DNA from: Histomonas meleagridis
Taxonomy: Eukaryota > Parabasalia > Tritrichomonadida > Dientamoebidae
DNA: 64,000 nt
Reading direction: 5' to 3'
Assembly: GCA_020186115.1 (NCBI GenBank)
Contig: WSYJ01000144.1
Span: forward strand, 124,001 to 188,000
Positions 38,269 through 46,219 of the stretch are shown here, piece after piece. The notes beneath the pieces are model-generated. The model did not search any database and had not been told where the DNA came from. It was given only the letters and a program-made list of their open reading frames with translations. Within the stretch, counting starts at the first letter, position 1. Every line of letters starts with the position of its first letter. The position numbers were made by a program, and so were the translations under genes.

Positions 38269-38600
38269 TTAAATTTCTTTTGGACGTAAGCACAATAAAC
38301 CTTTTTTTAAATATATTGGACTAAAATAAAAGATCATTCTTCAACGCCAAACATTAAACGATAATCTAATCCAAGACAAAACCGTTAAATGACTAAACAG
38401 TAAGTTACTTGAGCGGGTGTGTCAACTTTTTGAACTCAAATTTACCCAAGATTTTACGGTTGGATCTCAAAAGTGTCTAAAATTTTATGCCACATTATCG
38501 TTTACGAATTCCCTCAGAAATAAATACTTTTGATAAACCTCATAGAATAAAATCTCAGAAAAAAATTGAATTATTATAAATTTTATAAAATTTTATCATG
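38269..38600. other. Intergenic stretch with a minus-strand promoter-like word
   Basis: On the minus strand 38381-38392 reads TCATTTAACGGT, an initiator directly joined to a Myb-like core. It points to the island at 38101-38268. No other feature. Confidence 0.45.
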
Positions 38601-40067
38601 TTAAATGTTTTGGCTTTCATCCGTTAGCACTTGGTTGTTTTTCTTCATCCTGCAAAAGTAGAACAAAAATGATGAAGCAAACACCAAAAACATTACCACA
38701 TTCGAGATATTATATGCATGCATGACAACAATTGCATCATTTTGGAACCTTGCCAACAAATCCGCACCGACGCAAATCAAAATCATTTGAAGAGCAATTC
38801 CAATGATACTGAAGACTGGTTTTCCAATCACAATTAAAAACACGCCTAAAGGCATTGATAATCCATTCAACAAATAAGTATAAAATGGAACAGGCAACAT
38901 CCTATTAGCGTAATCTATTTCTTCCTTAGTGTTCAGAAACATTCCATTGATTACACCAGGGCCAAATACAACAATTGCGCTGACAATTGTTACGCATACA
39001 AATGAGAATAATAATGCCCATCCAAGTAATTGGAACATCCGCTTATAGTTCTTTGATCCAAATGCATGCGTTGCAGCCGACATGAAACCAGCAGTAAATA
39101 ATCCGACTAATGCAAGTAATATGGAATTGACTCTGTTAAATGACGAAAATGCACTTCCAACTAAATCACTATGCTCTGCATCAACTTTCGCAAGTGATTT
39201 AATGACAATGGATGGTGGTAATATAATGTTAAGTAATTGAAGAACTATTGGTAAACTTAAAACTAACGCTTTAAGGATTTCTTTGTGCGGCTTTTCGATT
39301 AACATTCTAAAGTTAAGTTTTAGTGAGAATTTTCCGGAGTAAATTAATATGAATAAGAGAATTGAAATAATCACTTCTGAAAGTCCTGTTGCTAATTTAA
39401 GATACTTTGAAGTGGCCTTAAAGGCAAATACAAGAATTGGTGTGAAAACAAGTGTGGCTAAGCAACATGCGGCAATCTTAAATAAACCACTAAGACCTGA
39501 TCGACCAATACTTTGGAGGAAGTTGACTTCAACAGTAATGACTGTGACAAATGGATTAAGAATAACTAACGGAAGAAGATAGTTATAGGCATCTTGGACA
39601 TATTGTGACGGACAGTTACAGAATCGGAGAAATGGTTTGATTAAAAAGTTGTATATAATGGCAAATGGTATGGATGCAAGTATGGCTATACGAATGGCAT
39701 CGTTAGCTAAATATGCAGCTGCTGTTCGACTTCCTTCACCAAGTAATTTGGATAAGTAAACAGTTAAGGCTTGACCGAAAATGTTTCCAAAGGCTGTAAG
39801 GACAGTGAGTGGCATTGAAGCGAAACCAATAATGGTAGTTACATCTGGTTGAATGTTTTTGAGACCTTTAGAAACAATAATTTGATCAACTGCATCAACA
39901 CCAGCAGACGCAAGTATAGCTAGAGGACCAATACATAACAAAAGAAACGTGACTAAAGCAGAATGATCTGTAAATTTTTTCTTTTCTTTCTCTTCATCTG
40001 TATCATAAAGGGAAATATCTAAAGTTTTTTCATCATCTGTTTCAAGAAGCTTATCACTTATTGACAT
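38601..40067 (-). CDS. MATE-family multidrug/toxin efflux transporter
   Basis: 488 residues with about 12 TM helices in two homologous bundles. MATE-like landmarks: GPLAILASAGVDAVDQIIVSKG in TM1, FGNIFGQALTVYLSKLLGEG (TM2 end and loop), FLQSIGRSGLSGLFKIAACC, and FNRVNSILLALVGLFTAGFM in the second half. MATE proteins export cationic drugs and metabolites using H+ or Na+ gradients at the plasma or vacuolar membrane. The N-terminal 35 residues are acidic and cytosolic. Length is typical. An initiator TCATTT lies 17 nt upstream of the ATG. Substrate not predictable. Confidence 0.9.
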   Translation of the reverse strand: MSISDKLLETDDEKTLDISLYDTDEEKEKKKFTDHSALVTFLLLCIGPLAILASAGVDAVDQIIVSKGLKNIQPDVTTIIGFASMPLTVLTAFGNIFGQALTVYLSKLLGEGSRTAAAYLANDAIRIAILASIPFAIIYNFLIKPFLRFCNCPSQYVQDAYNYLLPLVILNPFVTVITVEVNFLQSIGRSGLSGLFKIAACCLATLVFTPILVFAFKATSKYLKLATGLSEVIISILLFILIYSGKFSLKLNFRMLIEKPHKEILKALVLSLPIVLQLLNIILPPSIVIKSLAKVDAEHSDLVGSAFSSFNRVNSILLALVGLFTAGFMSAATHAFGSKNYKRMFQLLGWALLFSFVCVTIVSAIVVFGPGVINGMFLNTKEEIDYANRMLPVPFYTYLLNGLSMPLGVFLIVIGKPVFSIIGIALQMILICVGADLLARFQNDAIVVMHAYNISNVVMFLVFASSFLFYFCRMKKNNQVLTDESQNI

Positions 40068-40081
40068 AGGTAATCAGAAAA

Positions 40082-40087
40082 AAATGA
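40082..40087 (-). promoter_or_regulatory. Initiator TCATTT
   Basis: TCAYTW match with A at 40085, giving a 17-nt leader to the MATE ATG at 40067. Confidence 0.65.
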
Positions 40088-40917
40088 TTCCGGTGATTCC
40101 TGATCTTTCGGTTGCCGGACCATTTGAACCAAATTGAACGCATTTTTTTGAGAGTAATTAATGTAATTTTGATCGGCTTTCATAGAATTCCCATCATAAA
40201 ACCGTATAACTGTATGGAAAAAAATATTTATTAACCGTTGAACACCCACAGAAAAATGGAAGTTCAAAAGAAACAATAAGGGGTGCCCCTTTGTTTGTGA
40301 ATTAATGACAAAGAGTTTAACTATGTTTTTTTATGATATTTAATATATATAAATAACCATCAAAAAGATGTATAGTTCATTTTGAAAATTCGTAAATAAT
40401 AAGCTATTTGATGAGATAAATATATTTTATATTTAATATATTGAATAGTTTATTTTGTAATGTATACAAATTATTTGGGAATTTTAAAATTTTAAAATTA
40501 AACTTTCTCTTATTATGATTAATGATAAGAGTTTAAAGAATATATTTTAATTTATTGTTTAAAGCTAAATATTCATCGTGTTTTTTAATAACTTTTGTTA
40601 TAATATTAATGAAATTAATATAATTTTAAATTTGCATAGTACTCATCAAAACCACCGACTATCATTTGCATAGCGATATTGAATAATTTCAACTTTAATG
40701 AAACACTTTTGAAAAAAATCGATTATATTTAAAAACTTTTTTATTTGAGATTTAAGCTTTTCTCTTTTTTAAATTAATTTAACAAATAAAATCAATTGAT
40801 GAAAACATTCCAAACATTTCTGCAATAATCTATAGGTAGATGATTTAAAAATTTATTGGAAATAAAAATATTAATGCTTTATGAAGACAAATAAGATCTG
40901 AACCTAAGTTTATGTTC

Positions 40918-41034
40918 TTACTGCAAAAAAGGTAATTATTGCCCTGTAAAGAATGGGCCTACTATTTATAAATCTAATTTCAAAGCAAGGATTCTTTGGA
41001 CCAAAAATTAATTTCTTTACTTCCTTTGCAGTAA
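40918..41034. repeat. Nested inverted repeat element, 117 bp
   Basis: Outer arms TTACTGCAAA (40918-40927) and TTTGCAGTAA (41025-41034) are perfectly complementary; inner arms AAAGAAT (40948-40954) and ATTCTTT (40991-40997) nest inside, with GGGCCT and GGACC beside them. Compatible with a folded non-coding RNA or a very short inverted-repeat transposon; not a tRNA, and no C/D or H/ACA boxes were recognised. Confidence 0.45.
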
Positions 41035-41630
41035 AATGAGTAATATATTATTTAAGAAATGAAAATAAATTTAAATTTTAATATTTCACTTCGTTGAAAC
41101 TATGATATTTTTTTATAAAAATTTATTCTTGTATTTTCAGATAATGAAAGCATAAATCAAGATTTTATTTAATGCGAATTTTTTTTATGTGCTGAAAAAT
41201 GTTAGACTAAAAAATTATTTTAATTAAATAAATGTAATGGATAATAAAAGATGAGATCTATTCATTTTAAAGTTTATTAATTTTTTCAAATTTGAAAGTA
41301 AATATATATGTGTTAAGTTATGTGTTAAATATATATTTGTGAAACTGTTTTCGAGAAAAAATATATTGTTTATATTCAAAAACCGCACATTCATATCATC
41401 TGAACATAAAAAAGATTGTTGAAAAAACCTTTAAATAAAATATATTGAATGTGAATTGTAGCGAATTTTCTGTGAAGTTGAGTGAAGTTATTTTAATAAA
41501 ATAACATTCTATATTGATTGATTTTTTTTGATACAAAATCTAATCAGTATCTATACGAAAAATATGTTATACAAAAATTTTTTTAAAAATCAAGCAGGGC
41601 ATCTAAAATAATCATTTTTTAACGATTTTC

Positions 41631-41654
41631 AAAAAAAAAAAAAAAAAAAAAAAA
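41631..41654 (+). repeat. Poly(A) tract, 24 bp
   Basis: Uninterrupted run of 24 A about 110 bp upstream of the ankyrin gene initiator. Could be a nucleosome-depleting promoter tract or the tail of a retroposed sequence; no recognisable retroposed gene precedes it. Confidence 0.7.
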
Positions 41655-41766
41655 TCAATTTAATTTTGGGAGTTTTTATTAACCTGGTTGGCCGATAAGG
41701 ATGTTTGTTCGACCAATTTTTGTCAAATTTTTGCATTCAAATTTACCTGAAAAACCGTTTCTTATT

Positions 41767-41772
41767 TCATTT
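41767..41772 (+). promoter_or_regulatory. Initiator TCATTT
   Basis: TCAYTW match with A at 41769, 9 nt upstream of the ATG at 41778. Confidence 0.7.
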
Positions 41773-41777
41773 TATAA

Positions 41778-42683
41778 ATGCAACAGATCCCAGATGAAGT
41801 TCTTGAAATTAATCAGGAAACATTCGACGACATCTGTCAAAAATACAAAGGCTCATCTCTCGCTAAAAATTTTGATGAATTTATCAAAATGATTTTGGAA
41901 TTAATTCATATTCGTCCATTTTCACAACAATTATATGCAAACTTAGTGAAATCTATTGCTATTGAAGGCTTTGAAAAACCTCTTCTTGAAGCTCTTTTTG
42001 GAAATAATGAAGATTTCTTAAGCACAATAAAATTTGCAAAATTATTGTTAAACAATGGCTACTTTAATGCATCCAAACTTACAGACTTTCTTGTTGACAG
42101 ATTTGACTCCTTCAGCGCAGGCACTGATCTCTCAGTTTTTTCATTTGCCACTTTTGGTTCATTAATTCTCAAAAGTAACAAAGATTTATTTTCAGACAAA
42201 TGCCATTCTTATTACATGACATATGCCATTGGTCACAGGAACTACAATTTTGTCAGTTTCTTACAAAGAATGTCATCAATGGATTCTGAAGATCTTGAAG
42301 CTCAAGCCAATGCAAAGCCATTTGGCGAAATAGGAAATATAATATGGCAAGATGATGTTGCCAAGCTTCAAGAAAAGGAGTTTTATGTTAATATGACAAT
42401 CGACCCAACATTCTTTGTGCCAACGATTTTCCTCACTAAAATCCCAACAACTCTCGAGTTTGCAGCGTTCTGCGGCGCGAAGAATTGCGTTGAACATTTA
42501 ATTCAGAGAGGTGCTAATGTCGATGCAAAAGATAGAGATGGCTTGGGAGTGATGGCATATGCAATTGCTGGTGGATCTATAGATGTGATAAAGGAATTGA
42601 AGAAGAACGGTGCAGTTGTAGATGATGATGCAATGAAAATTGCTAATGAGTATAGAAGGGTAAAGCTTCTTGAACAAATCTAA
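41778..42683 (+). CDS. DUF3447-type ankyrin protein
   Basis: 301 residues, intact. A helical N-terminal half (KMILELIHIRPFSQQLYANL) is followed by GEIGNIIWQDDVAKLQEKEF, DPTFFVPTIFLTK and ankyrin units TTLEFAAFCGAKNCVEHLIQRGANVDAKDRDG and GVMAYAIAGGSIDVIKELKK (quoted in parts; about 215-290). This is the compact plan of trichomonad DUF3447 proteins. It is better in GC and codon use than the ankyrin genes at 16-22 kb and has no spacers. Probable adaptor; no specific partner known. Start supported by an initiator 9 nt upstream. Confidence 0.8.
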   Translation: MQQIPDEVLEINQETFDDICQKYKGSSLAKNFDEFIKMILELIHIRPFSQQLYANLVKSIAIEGFEKPLLEALFGNNEDFLSTIKFAKLLLNNGYFNASKLTDFLVDRFDSFSAGTDLSVFSFATFGSLILKSNKDLFSDKCHSYYMTYAIGHRNYNFVSFLQRMSSMDSEDLEAQANAKPFGEIGNIIWQDDVAKLQEKEFYVNMTIDPTFFVPTIFLTKIPTTLEFAAFCGAKNCVEHLIQRGANVDAKDRDGLGVMAYAIAGGSIDVIKELKKNGAVVDDDAMKIANEYRRVKLLEQI

Positions 42684-42689
42684 TAAATA

Positions 42690-42960
42690 ACCACATTTTT
42701 TCTGTTTAAATTTCCATTTTATATATTTCTTTTTCGGAGTATTTATAAATATTTGTTTACATTCTGACAGCAATTTTAGAGGAAAGAAAAGTGATGCTCA
42801 AGTTCTTGTTGGTAACATGCGTTATGTGCTGCACTTGGAAGTGTATGAAAAAGTAAAATACGATTCAAATAATCATTACAGTTTTTTATCCAATAGAACT
42901 GAGACTTATGTTGTTTTGTTAAAGGAAGCCAGAAAGCTCTGGTTTGAATTCAAAATGTAG
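42690..42960 (+). pseudogene. Coding-like island, possible small gene
   Basis: Open from 42690 to TAG at 42960. Strong coding composition begins about 42770 (GKKSDAQVLVGNMRYVLHLE, YSFLSNRTETYVVLLKEARK, LWFEFKM). The only ATG in the good part is 42817, giving 47 residues, but coding quality extends upstream of it. Either a short gene with an odd start or the 3' relic of a larger one. Family unknown. Confidence 0.4.
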
Positions 42961-43194
42961 TAACATTTATTTAAATCCGATTTAATTAGTACGTTAAATT
43001 CTAACAACTTTTGTGTTAGGGCATTGTAAAATTTAGTGAAGCTTATTATGATTTACTTCTGATTTTCTAATTTGGTTGAGCCCATATTTTGTTTTTATAA
43101 ACATTTTCCCCGACATGTGATGTAAAAACGGCGCCAATAGAAACTTTTCATAACTTTACTTTAACAAAATAGTAAACGGTTCTCCCTCAACCAG

Positions 43195-43722
43195 ATGAAT
43201 CCGATCCAAGAACGAATCTACCACACTTTAAATGAGATTTTAGAGCGAATTGAAGATCTTGAATACAGAACCTCATGCATTGATAAAAGGATTCACATGT
43301 TATCACGTGATATTGAACAAGACCGAAAGGATCGATTATTTTCGGCTTTTGAAGCATCAATAGAAGCAAAAAGAAATTCACATGCACGCTCATCACCACC
43401 TCCGCCTCCTACAAAAACAAAAACAACGGTAACCAAACAACAAAACTTATTAACTTCCAAATCTGCATCTTCATCCTCAAATAACAAAGATGAATCTGCA
43501 AAACCTCAGTTGGAACCAAAGGCCACAAAAGTGTTGCCTAAAGAAGAAACGCCAAAGTCGTCGACAAAAGTTCAACCATCTCCACAAAAGAAATCTATTA
43601 CAATAAAAGAACCTGATGAATCGTCAACTGGTGATGAAAGCGACTCACAAGACAAAGATTTTGATACAGATGATGACATACTTTTTGGCGATGTACAATC
43701 AGACTTACAATTTGACGAGTAA
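43195..43722 (+). CDS. Coiled-coil protein with disordered acidic tail
   Basis: 175 residues. Residues 1-60 form a coiled coil (ERIYHTLNEILERIEDLEYR ... IDKRIHMLSRDI); the rest is disordered: a proline run (SSPPPPPTKTKT), Ser/Lys/Glu-rich stretches, and an acidic C terminus (GDESDSQDKDFDTDDDILFG). This shape resembles WASH-complex subunit 3 (CCDC53) and similar short coiled-coil/proline proteins, but the match is only structural. AAACGGTTCTCC lies 20 nt upstream; no initiator. Confidence 0.65.
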   Translation: MNPIQERIYHTLNEILERIEDLEYRTSCIDKRIHMLSRDIEQDRKDRLFSAFEASIEAKRNSHARSSPPPPPTKTKTTVTKQQNLLTSKSASSSSNNKDESAKPQLEPKATKVLPKEETPKSSTKVQPSPQKKSITIKEPDESSTGDESDSQDKDFDTDDDILFGDVQSDLQFDE

Positions 43723-43820
43723 TCCACCAAATTTTATTTAAAGAACTGTTGATTCAATCCCTTTTTTCCATCACAACTTCAGCAATCGGAACGCTTACAG
43801 TAGCATTTTTTTCTTATTTT

Positions 43821-44765
43821 AATAAACGTTTTCATATCACTTTTACATTTGAATGATTTATAACATTCTGACTTTTTCTGCTTCAAACTGCAGAACACAG
43901 AATTGTGAATAGTAATGAAAAGGTTTTGTATAGTTTATGTGACTTTTTGTTAGAACGATAGAAATAACCGTACTACGAAAATGAGTAATTCTTCTTCTGA
44001 TGAGCGTATGATGCTTTTAGGCATTGATATAAAATGCCCATCTATTACAGGGATTATCATTGGTTGTATTGGATTCACTGTTTTATCTGGAAAATATTGG
44101 AGTAAATCCTGATTACACAATAAATCCTGAAAACTTTAGTCACAACTTGCACACTTTATACATTTGGATTACCATGTCATGGGCAACCCCAATTGCTTTT
44201 TTTTCTTTATATTTTGCAATGTTTTTAAAGGTGCAGCATATGAATCTTTGGTGTTATATACCATATCAACATTAACTTTTGTAATTTTGTTAATAGTTAT
44301 ATTTTTAAATTTTTTATTAGATATGAAATGCTTTGCATATTCGACACCAAAAATTTGTAATGAAATAAATCAAACTGAATCAAATATCAATGAAATGGTA
44401 AATACTTTATCAAATAAACTTACTCATGAGTTGAGATTTAATGAAGAAATATGTAACAAGTATCATTCGAGTATCAAAAAATTCTTTTTGATATATGTGA
44501 TATCAGTTTCATTGATATGTCTTCATAATTTGTATAAGTTTGTTATTAATATTTTAAAAATTCAGAAAAAAAAGAGAGATCTCCAAAAGAGTAAAAATAG
44601 CTAAGTTTGATAATATGTAAAGAGTAAATATTAAATACAAAAATTTCAGTAAAATTTATATTTTTTAATTTTTATGTTTTGTTTCATATGGAAAAAAAAA
44701 TTTATTCGTACATTGTTATATTTTAATATTGCATTATAACAAATAAACCAAAATATTCAAGCTTA
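43821..44765 (+). repeat. Second copy of the tetraspanin-like segmental duplication
   Basis: Inverted copy of 22045-22960, including upstream ATATCACTTTTACATTTG and about 160 bp of 3' flank, with scattered substitutions and indels. Confidence 0.85.
43981..44604 (+). pseudogene. Frameshifted tetraspanin-like paralogue
   Basis: Starts at ATG 43981 (GCIGFTVLSGKYWSKS then TGA). Compared with the intact gene at 22226-22864, a net 5-bp loss after KYWSK shifts the frame. The second part (DYTINPENFSHNLHTLYIWI) is then shifted again by an about 16-bp loss in TM2, after which the last 130 residues (LDMKCFAYSTPKICNEINQT through RDLQKSKNS) read in frame to TAA 44604. Two indels thus disable a recent duplicate. 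The loop with its cysteines and the C terminus remain highly similar, implying recent decay. Confidence 0.88.
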
Positions 44766-44960
44766 ATGAAAATATATTAATATTTTAGGTCTCAAGAAAA
44801 AATCAATAAAAATTTGGTTTGGTTTTATATTGAATAAGGTTCATTTTTTGATGTGCTTTCTTTGCTTACACTGCTTTGTCCATTTATGTTAATTTTTTGA
44901 ATATTAAAAACAACTTTTATAATTTTATATTTACTAAATTAATCGCATTATCACTTATTT

Positions 44961-45725
44961 TTATATCTGATTCATAAATTTTTCTTTCTTATAACAATTT
45001 GAAAAAGCCGAACCCCCAATCGATGGAACTGCGCCTCCAATGCGGACATATTCCAAAAGCGGCCATTCACTGAATTCGCCAGATGAAATTGGAACGTTAC
45101 ACAAAATAATTACATGAATGACAGAATCTGAATATTCATTTGTAAAATCACTTTCATTATATATTAAAAGTGTTCCATTACCAAAGTATATTGATGTTGA
45201 TAAGGAAATTAATATAACAATAAAAGGAAATATTTTGTTATTTGAGTTTTTTGTTTTGTGATTTATTCTTATGGATGATAACAAATTTTTGTATAATATC
45301 AAAAATATTATTATGAAGAAGCATTTAGTGAATGATATAATTTCAAACTTTGTATTTAAATAATAGAAAATGTGTGAATCATTTGAAAAAATATATGATC
45401 TTAAACGAAACAAATAAATGTAAAGTGATGAACTAATTCGATAAATTAATGACATAGAGCGAAATGGGTTTGTATTAATATGATAAAAATGATTTGATAA
45501 ATATGTTGAATTGGCTAGATTTAAATAAATATCACGACAGAAATGAGTTAAGTTTGTTACATGGAGTGACGTGTATACTTTAGATGTGAAAAAATTATGA
45601 GTTTCGTTTTTTTGAAAATTTAAAAATGAATATTTATTGCAAAAAATTTTAGGTGGAATACGTGTGACGCAAAAGTGGCATGAAGACATAATAAGCATCA
45701 CGCAAAAATGGAAATTGGTAAACAT
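44961..45725 (-). CDS. Membrane protein with terminal BspA-like LRR remnant
   Basis: 254 residues, ATG start with an initiator 15 nt upstream. Ser/Phe/Tyr/Ile-rich sequence with hydrophobic segments near 131-150 (SFTKCFFIIIFLILYKNLL) and 166-183 (IFPFIVILISLSTSIYFG). The end contains VRIGGAVPSIGGSAFSNC, one clear BspA/LRR_5-type repeat, the hallmark of the huge trichomonad BspA-like surface family. Normally many such repeats precede a TM; here a single repeat follows the TM segments, so this is likely a truncated or rearranged member. The frame is intact but may be non-functional. Confidence 0.5.
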   Translation of the reverse strand: MFTNFHFCVMLIMSSCHFCVTRIPPKIFCNKYSFLNFQKNETHNFFTSKVYTSLHVTNLTHFCRDIYLNLANSTYLSNHFYHINTNPFRSMSLIYRISSSLYIYLFRLRSYIFSNDSHIFYYLNTKFEIISFTKCFFIIIFLILYKNLLSSIRINHKTKNSNNKIFPFIVILISLSTSIYFGNGTLLIYNESDFTNEYSDSVIHVIILCNVPISSGEFSEWPLLEYVRIGGAVPSIGGSAFSNCYKKEKFMNQI

Positions 45726-45737
45726 TTGAGCTTCGAA

Positions 45738-45743
45738 AAATGA
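45738..45743 (-). promoter_or_regulatory. Initiator TCATTT
   Basis: TCAYTW match with A at 45741, giving a 15-nt leader to the ATG at 45725. Confidence 0.6.
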
Positions 45744-45999
45744 GGCTTAAATAAATCAGTCAAAAGCAAAGCACAAACTCTGGCAGATGACACCGGTACA
45801 TATGTTCACGAAATTATGATTAAAATCTCTTACTTTAGTGTGGGAGCATAAAAAATATTGTACGAAGTATCAACATGATAAAAACCTGTTTGTATTGAAA
45901 GAGGGTGACTTAACGGTCCTGTTTTACACCAAGAAATCGTCAGCAAAGCTTCACTTGAAGAAAAAAATGATGAAAAATTTGTTAAAAACTGCCGTGTAA
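45744..45999 (+). pseudogene. Decayed gene fragment
   Basis: Two frames with coding composition: KSVKSKAQTLADDTGTYVHE ... KISYFSVGA (to 45842) and, one base shifted, VWEHKKYCTKYQHDKNLFVL, KEGDLTVLFYTKKSSAKLHL to TAA 45999. No ATG at the beginning. It starts opposite the promoter of the BspA-like gene and ends 30 bp before a duplicated promoter block (46030-46082). Confidence 0.4.
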
Positions 46000-46029
46000 A
46001 CATCACAATAAAAAGTGCCAACAAACAAC

Positions 46030-46082
46030 AGAAGTACGATAAAACTTTTTGTAAGACAATTCACTTGAAACCGATCGTTTTT
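46030..46082 (+). repeat. Orphan copy of a 53-bp promoter block
   Basis: 50 of 53 positions match 55124-55176, the promoter of the UBR ligase gene. It contains ACGATAAAACTTTTTGTA, the initiator TCACTT (46061-46066) and CGATCGTTTTT. No gene follows it on the plus strand. Confidence 0.9.
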
Positions 46083-46219
46083 ATTTTCCATTTTTAATTT
46101 AAACCTTATCATAATTTGGTTAATGAAAAGGATCAATTTATACAACATTTAAATTTTGAACAATAATTTTTTTTTTTTTAATTTAAAAAATAATAATAAT
46201 TTTTATTATTTATTATTGC

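Larger units (their letters stand above)
40088..41766. other. 1.7-kb gene-free AT-rich region
   Basis: The longest gene-free stretch here. It contains a structured inverted repeat (40918-41034) and an A24 tract (41631-41654), annotated separately. Otherwise no credible frame; the 72-codon frame near 40058-40276 overlaps the MATE promoter and is rejected. Confidence 0.5.

Noticed and set aside
40058-40276. 72-codon minus-strand frame upstream of the MATE gene
   Set aside because: Covers the MATE initiator and start; low coding quality.
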